Source: Herbaspirillum sp. meg3 (GTDB taxonomy: Bacteria; Pseudomonadota; Gammaproteobacteria; Burkholderiales; Burkholderiaceae_D). Taken from it: a stretch of 64,000 nt of DNA. Below, piece after piece: positions 18,152 to 26,680 of the stretch. The notes below the pieces were generated by a model that did not search any database, had not been told where the DNA came from, and was given only the letters and a program-made list of their open reading frames with translations. Positions within the stretch are counted from its first letter, which is position 1; each line of letters opens with the position of its first letter. The DNA is taken from the NCBI RefSeq assembly GCF_002257565.1, contig NZ_CP022736.1:1674001-1738000 (forward strand), written 5' to 3'. The translations under genes were made by a program, and so were the position numbers.

Positions 18152-19174
18152 ATGAATGACTTGTTGCCAACCCACGTCGAGATCGAGCAAGCCGCCAAAG
18201 CCGTGTATGCCGCCATGCCGGCCACACCGCAATATTCCTGGCCGTTGCTCAACGTCGCGCTTGGCACCGAAGCCTGGGTCAAACATGAAAATCATACGCC
18301 GACCGGCGCCTTCAAGATTCGCGGCGGCCTGGTGTACCTGCAGACACTGGCGCAACTGCCGCAAGCGCGGCGTGTGCGTGGTGTGATTTCCGCCACACGC
18401 GGCAACCATGGCCAGTCGGTCGGCTTTGCTGCGCGCCGCTATGGCATCGCCGCGACGATCGTTGTCCCGGAAGGCAACAGCAAGGAGAAGAATGCCGCCA
18501 TGCAGGCGCTCAGCGTCGAACTCATCGAGCACGGCACAGAATTTCAGGAGAGCCGTGAGTACGCTGCCATGCTGGCCGAGCGCGATGCACTGCACATGAT
18601 CCCGTCGTTTCACCGTGATCTCGTGGCGGGCGTATCGACCTACTGGATGGAATTGTTGCGCGCACAGCCTGACTTGGATGTGCTGTTCGTACCGATCGGT
18701 CAGGGCTCGGGTATTTGCGCGGCGGCCGCTGCACGTCGCGCATTGAATGTACGCACCCGCATCATCGGGGTGGTGTCGGCGCATGCGCAAGCTTACAAAT
18801 TGTCGTTTGAAAACCGCAGCAAGATCGAGTCGCCGGTGAGCACCTTGATCGCCGACGGTATGGCTTGCCGGGTGCCGGACGATGCTTCGCTGGCGGTGAT
18901 TCTGGATCAGGTCGACGAAGTGATCGCGGTCAGCGACGACGAAGTGGCCGACGCCATGAAGCTGTACTTCACTGCGACGCATAACGTTGCCGAAGGCGCG
19001 GGCGCTGCGGCATTGGCAGCAGCAATGCAGATCCGCCATCGCCTGCAGGGGCAACGCATCGGCCTGACGCTGTCGGGCGGCAACGTGGATCACGACATGT
19101 TTGCGCAGATCCTCTGCCGTCCGGACGCAGAAGAACAACAGCAAACATTGGCAGACAACAGGAGGGTGGCATGA
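18152..19174 (+). CDS. Threonine/serine dehydratase-like PLP enzyme
   Basis: 340 residues of the fold-type II PLP family (threonine dehydratase/serine racemase). The Schiff-base lysine lies in TGAFKIRGG, the glycine-rich phosphate loop in GQGSGICAAAAAR, and the C-terminal pyridine contact in LSGGNVD. There is no ACT regulatory domain, so it resembles catabolic rather than biosynthetic IlvA. It probably deaminates threonine or serine to a 2-oxoacid via an enamine; substrate cannot be fixed from sequence. GGAGATG precedes the ATG. It overlaps the next gene by 4 bases and is divergent from a MocR regulator. Confidence 0.88.
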   Translation: MNDLLPTHVEIEQAAKAVYAAMPATPQYSWPLLNVALGTEAWVKHENHTPTGAFKIRGGLVYLQTLAQLPQARRVRGVISATRGNHGQSVGFAARRYGIAATIVVPEGNSKEKNAAMQALSVELIEHGTEFQESREYAAMLAERDALHMIPSFHRDLVAGVSTYWMELLRAQPDLDVLFVPIGQGSGICAAAAARRALNVRTRIIGVVSAHAQAYKLSFENRSKIESPVSTLIADGMACRVPDDASLAVILDQVDEVIAVSDDEVADAMKLYFTATHNVAEGAGAAALAAAMQIRHRLQGQRIGLTLSGGNVDHDMFAQILCRPDAEEQQQTLADNRRVA

Positions 19175-19533
19175 CTAAGCTGACACAACAACATCATCAT
19201 CTGCACCTCGGCAGCGGCACGCTGGCGACCGGCAAGTTCGAGCGTAGCCGTCTGCTGCTGGTGCGCCGCGGTCACGTCTGGATTACGCAGGAAGGCCGTA
19301 CAGAAGATTTTTGGCTCAGCGCCGGAGATGCGCTCATTCTGCAGCCTGGCAAGATGGTGGTGATTGAAGCAGCCATCGCCAGCGAAATTTATCTGGAGCA
19401 TCGTTCAGAGCTGACCTTGCCGTTGTGGCTGAAGACGCGCTGTCTGGCAATGCGCTCCATGCTGCAACGCCGGTTCGGCAGGCCGGGGCGGGTTGCGCGC
19501 TTCGGTATGACCCCGCGGCAGAGAGGATATTGA
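19171..19533 (+). CDS. DUF2917-type small cupin-like protein
   Basis: 120 residues. The core GHVWITQEGRTEDFWLSAGDALIL resembles DUF2917, a small beta-barrel domain common in Burkholderiales, often beside amino-acid exporters or regulators. No catalytic residues are recognised. It overlaps the dehydratase stop (ATGA) after a GGAGG ribosome site and is followed one base later by the LysE-type gene, so all three are co-translated. The Arg-rich tail is poorly conserved-looking. Function unknown. Confidence 0.75.
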   Translation: MTKLTQQHHHLHLGSGTLATGKFERSRLLLVRRGHVWITQEGRTEDFWLSAGDALILQPGKMVVIEAAIASEIYLEHRSELTLPLWLKTRCLAMRSMLQRRFGRPGRVARFGMTPRQRGY

Positions 19534-19534
19534 G

Positions 19535-20125
19535 ATGGAAGCATTGTTGCCACTGGCCTCGTTCGCTTTTGTCACCTCGATCACGCCGGGGCCGAACAAC
19601 ATCATGCTGACGTCGTCGGGCGTGTGGTTCGGTTTTGTGCGATCAATTCCGCACATGCTCGGCATTACTTTTGGCTTTGCGGTGCTGCTGGCAATTTGTG
19701 CTGCCGGCATCGGCGGTCTGGTCGTCGCCGTTCCTGCGATCCATGTGCTGCTCAAGATCGCCGGCTCCGGTTATTTGCTGTATCTGGCATGGAAGCTGCG
19801 CAGCATGAGTTTTAATCAGGACGTGCGCGCTGACGTGCGACCGATGTCCTTCGTCGGTGCGGCCTTGTTCCAGTTCGCCAATCCGAAGGCATGGGTGATG
19901 GCGATCACGGGCGCATCGGCTTTCTTGCCGCTGATCCAACCGGTATGGCTGGCGATTGCGATTTATTGTCTGGTATTCAGCGTGGTGAATTTGCCATGCG
20001 TGAGTGTGTGGGCAGGCGCCGGTGCGGTACTGCGGCGTTACCTGACGCAACCGTTGTGGCGAGCGGTTTTCAGCGGTGTGATGGTGGCACTGACGATTTA
20101 TTCTGCAGTAGCGATCTGGCTTTAA
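19535..20125 (+). CDS. LysE/RhtB-family amino-acid exporter
   Basis: 196 residues and about six hydrophobic segments. It starts with the family motif ITPGPNNIM near residue 16 and carries KAWVMAI in the middle. LysE/RhtB proteins export amino acids (lysine, homoserine, threonine and others) by proton antiport. Placed directly behind a threonine/serine dehydratase-like gene under MocR control, export of the same amino acid or an overflow product is likely but not shown. Confidence 0.9.
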   Translation: MEALLPLASFAFVTSITPGPNNIMLTSSGVWFGFVRSIPHMLGITFGFAVLLAICAAGIGGLVVAVPAIHVLLKIAGSGYLLYLAWKLRSMSFNQDVRADVRPMSFVGAALFQFANPKAWVMAITGASAFLPLIQPVWLAIAIYCLVFSVVNLPCVSVWAGAGAVLRRYLTQPLWRAVFSGVMVALTIYSAVAIWL

Positions 20126-20172
20126 TTTAAGCTTTTAATACTCGTCGTCAACGCAAACCAAAAAGGAAATCG

Positions 20173-21066
20173 ATGACCGCAAAAACAATGAGCACGACAA
20201 GTCTTGAATCGAAGGGCATGTGGCTTGGTTTTATTGGCGTTGCCATCTTCAGTCTGACGCTACCGTTTACCCGTATCGCCGTGGCGGAACTGAATCCGGC
20301 TTTCGTCGCCTTCGGCCGTGCGGTGGTGGCGGCGATCTGCGCCATCGGCATGCTGTGGCATCTCAAGGCGCCGCGACCGACGATGTTGCAGGTGCGCGGC
20401 CTGCTGATCACGGCGCTGGGTGTGGTGGTTGGTTTTCCTTTGTTCTCGTCGATCGCCATGCACTATGTACCTGCTGCGCATGGCGCAGTGGTGGTCGGCT
20501 TGTTACCGTTGGCGACGGCTTTGTTCGGTGCCTTGCGTTTTGGCGAGCGTCCTTCTCTCGGCTTCTGGATCGCTGCATTGATCGGCAGCATCATCGTGAT
20601 TGTCTTTGCGTTACGTCAGGGCGGCGGCAGTTTTCATCTCGCCGATTTTGCCTTGTTCGCGGCAGTATTCGCCGCCGCGATGGGCTATGCCGAAGGCGGC
20701 CGTCTGTCGCAGAGCATGGGTGGACAGCAAGTAATTTGCTGGGCGCTGGTGCTGTCGCTGCCGGTGCTGTTGCCGGTGACCGTCTGGCTCGGCTGGCAGT
20801 ATGGCGTGGACGCTTCGCCACGGGCATGGGGTTCGTTTGCCTATGTGTCGTTTTTCTCGATGTTCATCGGATTTTTCTTTTGGTACAAGGGGCTTGCGCT
20901 TGGCGGCATTGCGCGAGTTGGTCAAGTGCAATTGCTGCAGCCTTTCATGACATTGGTAGGCGCGGCGGTGATCGTCGGCGAACCGCTGGATGCGAGTAAC
21001 CTGCTGTTTGCCACGGCGGTTATTGCCGTTGTGGCAATTGGCAAGCGCATGGCGATCAAACGTTAA
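20173..21066 (+). CDS. EamA/DMT-family transporter
   Basis: 297 residues with about ten membrane segments in two EamA repeats (about 20-150 and 160-295). Typical DMT features are PFTRIAVAELNPAFVAFGRAVVA in the first repeat and FFWYKGLALGGIARVGQVQLLQPF in the second. DMT proteins mostly export amino acids or other metabolites. It lies 48 bases after the LysE-type gene in the same direction and probably belongs to the same unit. Substrate unknown. Confidence 0.9.
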   Translation: MTAKTMSTTSLESKGMWLGFIGVAIFSLTLPFTRIAVAELNPAFVAFGRAVVAAICAIGMLWHLKAPRPTMLQVRGLLITALGVVVGFPLFSSIAMHYVPAAHGAVVVGLLPLATALFGALRFGERPSLGFWIAALIGSIIVIVFALRQGGGSFHLADFALFAAVFAAAMGYAEGGRLSQSMGGQQVICWALVLSLPVLLPVTVWLGWQYGVDASPRAWGSFAYVSFFSMFIGFFFWYKGLALGGIARVGQVQLLQPFMTLVGAAVIVGEPLDASNLLFATAVIAVVAIGKRMAIKR

Positions 21067-21111
21067 TTCAGCTCTACTTCAGTCCTGACAACGGTTTTAG
21101 TGAGGATGTCC

Positions 21112-21227
21112 GTCACAAAGTCGCGATATTTGCGATAATGGCGGATTCCAGTTGTTTTCTCAGTTTTTTACCTTAAACGTGCTGGCTTGCCGGGCATCAA
21201 TACCGATAATGCTGATATTGATGCCGG
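21112..21227 (+). promoter_or_regulatory. Promoter-like elements and leader hairpin before ridA-like gene
   Basis: GTCACA (21112-21117) and GATAAT (21134-21139) are spaced 16 bases, a fair sigma-70 match. Further down, CCGGGCATCAATA (21190-21202) pairs with TATTGATGCCGG (21216-21227), 12 pairs with one bulged base, about 30 bases before the start codon. The hairpin ends well before the ribosome site. Role unknown. Confidence 0.45.
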
Positions 21228-21258
21228 ACATTTCAGCCACAGCAAACAGGAGCACCGC

Positions 21259-21717
21259 ATGTCCGTCTACGAAAAACTCAAAGCCCTGAATATCGAATTG
21301 CCGGCCGTCGCAGCACCAGCTGCCGCCTACGTCATGTACGCGCAAGCAGGCAACACCGTATTCCTGTCCGGCCATCTGGCCAAGAAGGACGGCAAGGTCT
21401 GGGTTGGTCAGTTCGGCAAGAACATCACGACGGAAGAGGGCAAGCTGGCAGCCCGTGCGGTAGCGATTGATTTGCTGGCGACATTGCAAGCAGCTTGTGG
21501 CGGCGACCTGACTCGGGTCAAGCGCATCGTCAAGCTGATGAGCCTGGTCAACTCGACCGGCGATTTTACGGAACAACATCTGGTGACCAACGGCGCATCC
21601 GAGCTGATCGGCGAATTGTTCGGCGAGCAAGGCAAGCATGCGCGTTCGGCGTTTGGTGTCGCACAGATCCCGATGGGTGCGTGCGTCGAGATCGAAATGA
21701 TCGCTGAACTCTCCTGA
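21259..21717 (+). CDS. RidA/YjgF-family protein (long subfamily)
   Basis: 152 residues. The family's ligand-binding Arg and Glu lie in HARSAFGVAQIPMGACVEIE near the C-terminus. RidA proteins hydrolyse reactive enamines/imines such as 2-aminoacrylate made by PLP dehydratases, and one such enzyme is encoded upstream at 18152. The subfamily of about 150 residues has less certain substrates. ATG 21259 is chosen because of AGGAGCACC just before it and the good N-terminus MSVYEKLKAL; an upstream in-frame start would cross the leader hairpin. Confidence 0.88.
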   Translation: MSVYEKLKALNIELPAVAAPAAAYVMYAQAGNTVFLSGHLAKKDGKVWVGQFGKNITTEEGKLAARAVAIDLLATLQAACGGDLTRVKRIVKLMSLVNSTGDFTEQHLVTNGASELIGELFGEQGKHARSAFGVAQIPMGACVEIEMIAELS

Positions 21718-21815
21718 GCAACTGAATTTACTTTGGGATTTGCCGGACCGGTCGATGACCGGTTCAGGCTTTCTCATTTACGTTCCCAATACGTTACCCA
21801 ATTTTGGCAGGCAAT

Positions 21816-23009
21816 ATGAAAATCGAAAACCCCAATCCACTTCAGTGGAATTTCTCCAAACGTTCGCAGCAGCTGCAAAGCTCCGCCATCCGCGAAATCC
21901 TGAAGATCACCATGCGTCCGGAGATCACGTCGTTCGCAGGCGGTCTGCCGTCGCCGGCGACCTTCCCGGTCGAGCGCATGAAAGCGGCTTTCGATACCGT
22001 ATTGACGAATCAAGGCAAGATCGCACTGCAATACGGCCCGACCGATGGTTACGGCCCGTTGCGTGAATGGGTTGCCGATTCGCTGTCGACCGACGGCGCC
22101 AAGATCCTGCCCGAACAAGTGCTGATGGTGTCCGGTTCGCAACAAGGCCTGGATCTGCTGGGCAAAGTGCTGATCGACGAAGGCAGCAAAGTGCTGGTCG
22201 AAACGCCGAGCTATCTGGGCGCACTGCAAGCGTTCTCGATCTACGGTCCGGATTTCATCTCGGTGCCGAGCGACGAGCAAGGCCTGATTCCTTCGGCTGT
22301 CGAAGAAATGGGCAAGGGCGCGCGTCTGTTGTACTCGCTGCCGAACTTCCAGAATCCAACCGGCCGCACGCTGCCATTGGATCGCCGTCTGGCGCTGGTG
22401 GAAGCCTGTGCCCGCATCGGCCTGCCACTGATCGAAGATGATCCGTACGGCGCACTGAGCTATCGCAACGATCCGTTGCCGAAGATGCTGAACATGAATC
22501 CGTCCGGCGTGATTTATATGGGTTCGTTCTCCAAGGTGCTGACACCTGGTATCCGCCTCGGTTACGTTGTGGCGCCGGTGCCGCTGATCCGCAAGATGGA
22601 ACAAGCCAAGCAAGCTGCCGATCTGCACACAGCACAGCTGACACAGATGGTGGTGTACGAAGCAGTCAAGGACGGCTTCCTGCAAACGCATATCCCAACC
22701 ATTCGCAAGCTGTACGCCGACCAATGTCAGGCCATGCTGGATGCGCTGCAAACTTACTTCCCGGCCGGCACCAGCTGGACCAAGCCGGAAGGCGGCATGT
22801 TCATCTGGGTAACGCTGCCGGCACACATCGACAGCGGCGAATTGCTGAAAGAAGCGGTCGAGCAGCACGTGGCCTTCGTGCCGGGCGCGCCGTTCTACGC
22901 CAACGAACCGCAACACAACACGCTGCGTCTGAGCTTCGTCACCGTGCCTCCGGAAAAAATCCGTGCCGGCGTCGAACGTCTCGGCAAGCTCATCGCCGCC
23001 AAGCTGTAA
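21816..23009 (+). CDS. PLP-dependent class I/II aminotransferase (LysN/2-aminoadipate type)
   Basis: 397 residues of the aminotransferase I/II family. The N-terminus has the TSFAGGLPSPATFP motif typical of 2-aminoadipate/kynurenine and aromatic aminotransferases of the LysN-like group, without a GntR domain. The PLP lysine is in GSFSKVLTPGIRLGYV, and the QNPTGRTLP motif is present. It should transfer amino groups between amino acids and 2-oxoacids in the cytosol; the exact donor is uncertain. The stop overlaps the next ATG (TAATG), so it is coupled to the small cupin. Confidence 0.88.
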   Translation: MKIENPNPLQWNFSKRSQQLQSSAIREILKITMRPEITSFAGGLPSPATFPVERMKAAFDTVLTNQGKIALQYGPTDGYGPLREWVADSLSTDGAKILPEQVLMVSGSQQGLDLLGKVLIDEGSKVLVETPSYLGALQAFSIYGPDFISVPSDEQGLIPSAVEEMGKGARLLYSLPNFQNPTGRTLPLDRRLALVEACARIGLPLIEDDPYGALSYRNDPLPKMLNMNPSGVIYMGSFSKVLTPGIRLGYVVAPVPLIRKMEQAKQAADLHTAQLTQMVVYEAVKDGFLQTHIPTIRKLYADQCQAMLDALQTYFPAGTSWTKPEGGMFIWVTLPAHIDSGELLKEAVEQHVAFVPGAPFYANEPQHNTLRLSFVTVPPEKIRAGVERLGKLIAAKL

Positions 23010-23338
23010 TGGAAATCGGCAACCTGCCGTTCGGCACGACCGACTGGAGCACGGTCGAGCGTACCGAACACAAGGGCGACAGCGGCATGGCTACCTGGCG
23101 TACGCGCCAGTTCGGCCCTATCCGCGTGCGCATGGTGGAATACACGCCGGGTTACCTGGCGGATCACTGGTGCAAAAAGGGTCACGTCTTGTTGTGCCTG
23201 GAAGGTGAACTGCACACAGAGCTGGAAGACGGCCGCACCTTTTTGCTCACAGCGGGCATGAGCTATCAGGTGGCCGACAATGCCGAGGCGCATCGTTCGT
23301 CGACGGCAACCGGCGCCAAGCTTTTTATCGTCGACTGA
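23009..23338 (+). CDS. DHCW-motif cupin-fold protein
   Basis: 109 residues. The sequence LADHWCKKGHVLLCLEGELHTELEDGR carries the DHxC/W signature of the small DHCW-motif cupin family. Later GMSYQVADNAEAHRS supplies the second cupin half. The metal-binding pattern is partial. Start ATG overlaps the aminotransferase stop, and a clear terminator follows. Function unknown; co-expression with the aminotransferase is the only clue. Confidence 0.8.
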   Translation: MEIGNLPFGTTDWSTVERTEHKGDSGMATWRTRQFGPIRVRMVEYTPGYLADHWCKKGHVLLCLEGELHTELEDGRTFLLTAGMSYQVADNAEAHRSSTATGAKLFIVD

Positions 23339-23372
23339 TCTGTCGGCAGGTAACAATGCAGATGTAAAAAAT

Positions 23373-23404
23373 CGCAGAGAAAGAAATTTCTCTGCGTTTT
23401 TTTT
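23373..23404 (+). terminator. Rho-independent terminator
   Basis: CGCAGAGAAA and TTTCTCTGCG form a perfect 10-bp stem with a GAAA loop, followed by eight T. It ends the aminotransferase-cupin unit and marks the left side of the prophage remnant. Confidence 0.92.
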
Positions 23405-23566
23405 GTTCGTTTTTCCGTTTTTCAGCTGAACTCAATGAATCCGGCTTGAGTGTTTCACCGTGCATCAACACAGTGAATTCACCTTTGTCCAGTCTCGTTT
23501 TTCGCTGCTTCTGCGAGCACCCGGCAAGCCGTGGCAGAGCGGACGGATTGAGCGGTTCTTTTTACG

Positions 23567-23845
23567 TTGCCACAGAAGCTGAACCAGATCGTGCCGCAAG
23601 ATGGCATCGCTGATTACACACGGTACGCGCTGACGCATGATGAGTTCACGACCGAAGATGTGCGGCTTGCTTCAACACATGTGCCGGCCGCCCCAGATTC
23701 GCGGGCATGGGGCCATATCGTTCTGCAAGCCTGCGGTTGGGGCCTCTGCACTGGCACCAAGAAATTCTCTAAGTCAAAGCTGCCGGGGTCACATGGTTGC
23801 GACATTCGCATCTGGGCATCAAACATAATGCGGAGCGCAGCGTGA
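23567..23845 (+). CDS. Phage replication-region protein (FTTEDVR-type), possibly 5'-truncated
   Basis: Up to 92 residues from a TTG, or 84 from GTG 23591; neither has a good ribosome site, so the 5' end may be lost. The segment DEFTTEDVRLASTHVPAAPDSRAWGHIVLQA resembles small phage proteins found beside replication genes, in which a helix-turn-helix-like FT-DDV unit is followed by DPRAWG. The stop overlaps the next start (GTGA), which supports a real reading frame. Exact role unknown. Confidence 0.5.
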   Translation: MPQKLNQIVPQDGIADYTRYALTHDEFTTEDVRLASTHVPAAPDSRAWGHIVLQACGWGLCTGTKKFSKSKLPGSHGCDIRIWASNIMRSAA

Positions 23846-23922
23846 GCCACGAAGCATTCTCCCAAGCCGCCGCGCTGATGTTCATCGCGTTCGTCTGGAT
23901 CTTCCTGCTGGTGACGCAATGA
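23842..23922 (+). CDS. Small membrane peptide of the prophage
   Basis: 26 residues from GTG, almost all hydrophobic after residue 8 (ALMFIAFVWIFLLV), so a single membrane helix. It overlaps the gene before it (GTGA) and the gene after it (ATGA), which is the main support. No function can be given. Confidence 0.5.
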   Translation: MSHEAFSQAAALMFIAFVWIFLLVTQ

Positions 23923-24440
23923 CCCATACCATGATCATGCGCGACCACCGCGTTTCTTTGACGGATGCCGAAAAGGCCATCGGCAAGAAGGTGCTCACCG
24001 AAGTCCTGCGCGGCGTTGACGACCAGCACACCAAGCGCTGGCGCAAGGTCGTGAACACCTGGTTCGGCCTGGAAGAGGGCGAGATAACCACTGTCGACAC
24101 GCGGCACCCGCGCAGCGGCCCATTCCATCGTTTCCACATGGCGATGGAGCAGGCAGTCTTTGATGCGCAGGAGCGCTTTACCGATTTCGATCAATTTCGC
24201 AACTGGCTGAAGATTCAGGTCGGCCACGTCACATGGGTGCCTGGCACAAAGAGCGGCATCGTTCCGCTGCCCAAGTCTACGAGCTATGCCGAGATGGAAG
24301 AAGTTGAGATGCGCGAGTTCCACGAAAAGATGCTTGCTGCGTTTCATGGCCCTGTCATTGCGCCGTTTTTCTGGAAGCTCCTCGACCCAGAAGAAGCTGG
24401 CGGCATGATGAAAAGCATTCTGGACGGCTTCGAAAAATGA
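23919..24440 (+). CDS. DUF1367-like phage protein
   Basis: 173 residues. The segments RHPRSGPFHRFHMAMEQAVF, GHVTWVPGTKSGIVPLPKST and the MREFHEKMLAAF helix match the style of DUF1367 (YbcN/NinX-region) phage proteins, which sit near replication/recombination genes of lambdoid phages. Function of the family is poorly known, with some members thought to be DNA-base-flipping or recombination accessory proteins. It overlaps both neighbours by 4 bases. Confidence 0.65.
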   Translation: MTHTMIMRDHRVSLTDAEKAIGKKVLTEVLRGVDDQHTKRWRKVVNTWFGLEEGEITTVDTRHPRSGPFHRFHMAMEQAVFDAQERFTDFDQFRNWLKIQVGHVTWVPGTKSGIVPLPKSTSYAEMEEVEMREFHEKMLAAFHGPVIAPFFWKLLDPEEAGGMMKSILDGFEK

Positions 24441-24907
24441 AACGCACCACGCCCCTCAAGCGCACCGGCTTCAAGCCGAAGGTATCGGCCAAGCCGGGCA
24501 TTCTACGCACGGCGACGTTGCCTGATCTGAAGAAGGTTGCGAAGCAACGTATGCGCAGCAAGCAACGTGCTGTTACTGCCGAAGAAAAAATGCTCTGGAG
24601 CAAGATGTCAAAAATTGGCTGTATAGCGTGTTTCTTGGATGGTTTTCACAACTCCTACGTTTCCATCCATCACATTGATGGCCGCACGAAGCCAGACTGC
24701 CATAAGAAAGTGTTGCCACTCCGCGCGCCGCACCATCAGCGTGACGACACCGATCCCATGAAGCGCGATGCCGTCCATCCAGAGAAGGCGCGCTTTGAAG
24801 CGAAATACGGCTCGCAATATGAACTGCAGGCGCAAGTCATGTCGATGCTTGGAGCTGACCATGCCGTCGCAGATTGGGGTAACACCCGGCCTCGCGTCGT
24901 ACACTGA
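24437..24907 (+). CDS. Ref-like recombination-enhancement HNH nuclease
   Basis: 156 residues: a Lys/Arg-rich N-terminus (about 1-50), then CIACFLDGF, SIHHIDGRTKPDCHKKVLPL and HHQRDD, and a C-terminal helix FEAKYGSQYELQAQVM. This is the pattern of phage P1 Ref, a RecA-dependent HNH endonuclease. The conserved Cys pair and His residues are present. The last 47 bases overlap the start of the tail-fibre gene in another frame, an unusual arrangement that may mark the deletion junction of the prophage. Confidence 0.75.
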   Translation: MKRTTPLKRTGFKPKVSAKPGILRTATLPDLKKVAKQRMRSKQRAVTAEEKMLWSKMSKIGCIACFLDGFHNSYVSIHHIDGRTKPDCHKKVLPLRAPHHQRDDTDPMKRDAVHPEKARFEAKYGSQYELQAQVMSMLGADHAVADWGNTRPRVVH

Positions 24908-25778
24908 TTGCTTCCCTCCGCTGACCTTTACGCCGCTTGCGTCGGGCGGCGTTCCGCCGTTTGGTGCGGACTTCAACGGGATTCTCAATGCCATCACTCA
25001 GGCTGTCCGTTGGGCATGCGCAGGCGGCCAATATCCGTATGATGCAACGTTTTCGACGGCTGTCGGCGGGTATCCTGCTGGCGCCATTGTGCAGCGCGCG
25101 GACGGGACAGGCGAATGGCTGAACCTAACGGACAACAACACCACGAATCCAGAAACCGGCGGCGCGGGCTGGGTTCCGATGGACAACTACGGCATCACCG
25201 CCGTAACTGGCCTGACGAACACCAACGTGACGCTGACCGCGCTGCAATATGCGCGTAACACGACTACGTTCGCCGGCACGCTGACGGGAAATGTGCAGAT
25301 TATTTTCCCTGCCACGCTGCAGACATGGACGGTCATCAACAACACGACCGGTGCATTCACCGTGACGTGTAAGACCGCTTCAGGAACTGGTGCGGCAGTG
25401 GCTCAAGGTGGGCAGCAACTATTTTGGGGAGATGGAACAAACCTTAATACGCTATCAGGGAATTCGGCAATTGTTCTCAATGTTGGCAATGCGACTGCGC
25501 CAACTCATGCGATGAACCAGCAGACTGCCGATGCACGATATGCATTGTCGGCATCGGCGATGGGAAAAAATCGATTTATCAATGGCGCAATGGTCATTGA
25601 TCAGCGTAATGCAGGGGCGTCAAAAACTTTCACTGCAGCTGCTGTATTGCATAGATCGTTGGTATGTATCCTGCACCGGTGCCAACATTACTGGACAGCG
25701 CTCTAGCGCTGCTGGTGGCTATACGTTGACGGGTCTTGCCAGCAATATCGGAACGCTGTTTGGGCAGAGGATTGAGTC
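24861..25778 (+). pseudogene. Phage tail fibre, frameshifted and 3'-truncated
   Basis: The frame from ATG 24861 encodes a tail-fibre N-terminus (FPPLTFTPLASGGVPPFGADFNG, AVRWACAGGQYPYDATF) and a middle part up to GAMVIDQRNAGASKTFTAAA near 25640. There the sense switches frame: continuing homology (IDRWYVSCTGANITGQR, then FGQRIES) is in the next frame, so one base was gained or lost at about 25640-25645. At about 25775 the sequence jumps into a lysozyme gene. Host-binding C-terminal parts are gone. Confidence 0.75.
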
Positions 25779-26048
25779 CTATACCAGTTGCTTGAGCGCT
25801 ATTTCGACGCGTACAAAAAGTTGCTTCGGCTGCCTGACTTCTCTCCCTCTAGCCAGGATGCGATCGCCATACAGCAAATTGCAGAGCGCGGTGCACTCGC
25901 TGACATTGATGCTGGCCGCTTCGACATCGCCGTCAGTAAGGTACGCAACATCTGGGCATCGCTGCGCGGCACCAACTACGGCCAGCATGAAAACAAGCTA
26001 GAGGTGCTGCGCGCGCAGTTCGTCGGCGTCGGCGGGAGGCTTGCATGA
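25770..26048 (+). pseudogene. C-terminal remnant of a phage muramidase
   Basis: In the third frame, YQLLERYFDAYKKLLRLPDF and the following NIWASLRGTNYGQHENK are the C-terminal half of phage lysozymes of the GH104-like type. The catalytic Glu region that would precede is missing. The fusion point with the tail fibre lies at about 25770-25780. It overlaps the spanin start by 4 bases, as intact lysis cassettes do, so the lysozyme-Rz junction is original and the upstream part was deleted. Confidence 0.75.
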
Positions 26049-26557
26049 GCGCCATTTTCTCCATTTTCAAGGTGGTTCCTGGCTGGTGCTGGGCAATCCT
26101 GATCGTAGTCGCCGCTCTTTTGGGAGCAGAGCTTCACGGCCGGCATGTCGTCCAAGTCAAATGGGATGCTGAGGTAAAGGCTCAGCGCGAAGCAAATGAC
26201 CTGCTGGTCGACAAGCGCCGCGAGGATAACCGCGCGCTGGCCGCCAAGCAGCTGCTTGATTCATCCAACATTCAAAGGGAACATGATGAAGAAGTCGCTA
26301 ATGCTCGCGCTGCTGCCGCTCGCTCTGAGCGCATGCGTATCGGCACCGCAATTTGTCCCACTACCGGATCCACCGAAGCCAGTGGTACCAGCGGCGGCAA
26401 TGGAGCCAATACCGGAACCAGGCTGGTTCCCGACGACGTTGACCGAGATATTTGGGCGCTCGAAATAAAAGTGGAAGGGGCCTTTGCTGCTGGACGGGCA
26501 GCTCAGGCGTTCATCCGCGCCAATGGCATGGCGCCACAAACCTTGTTGGGCGAGTAA
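26045..26557 (+). CDS. Inner-membrane spanin subunit (Rz-like)
   Basis: 170 residues. One N-terminal membrane segment (about 10-30, GWCWAILIVVAALLGAELHG) is followed by a long charged helix (about 36-95) as in Rz/DUF2514 proteins. Rz spans the periplasm and, with Rz1, fuses the membranes in the last step of lysis. The outer partner is nested in another frame. It overlaps the lysozyme remnant by ATGA. Intact reading frame despite the decay around it. Confidence 0.8.
   Translation: MSAIFSIFKVVPGWCWAILIVVAALLGAELHGRHVVQVKWDAEVKAQREANDLLVDKRREDNRALAAKQLLDSSNIQREHDEEVANARAAAARSERMRIGTAICPTTGSTEASGTSGGNGANTGTRLVPDDVDRDIWALEIKVEGAFAAGRAAQAFIRANGMAPQTLLGE
26283..26468 (+). CDS. Outer-membrane spanin lipoprotein (Rz1-like), nested in Rz
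   Basis: 61 residues in the +1 frame inside the Rz gene. The lipoprotein signal MMKKSLMLALLPLALSAC ends in the lipobox LSAC, and the mature part is Pro-rich (PLPDPPKPVVPAAAMEPIPEP), the hallmark of Rz1. AAGGGA (26274-26279) precedes ATG 26283. The nested arrangement is the classical lambda Rz/Rz1 one. Confidence 0.82.
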   Translation: MMKKSLMLALLPLALSACVSAPQFVPLPDPPKPVVPAAAMEPIPEPGWFPTTLTEIFGRSK

Positions 26558-26680
26558 AACATGTTACTGCCTGTTTTCTTAACGTAATATTTCTTCATTT
26601 ATAATTCGTGAACTTTTATAAAAAATTGTAAAGATTCCCGGGAAAGGGCGTCGGTATGCAGTCCATACGAATGAAGAATA

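Noticed and set aside
21187..21258. N-terminal extension of the RidA protein at 21259
   Set aside because: The extra 24 codons lie over a leader hairpin and the family begins at the ATG behind AGGAGCACC.
23400..23570. Left attachment site of the prophage as a copy of the tRNA-Leu 3' end
   Set aside because: Looked for a copy of GGTACCTGAGACCGG by eye and found none; the left end may be deleted.
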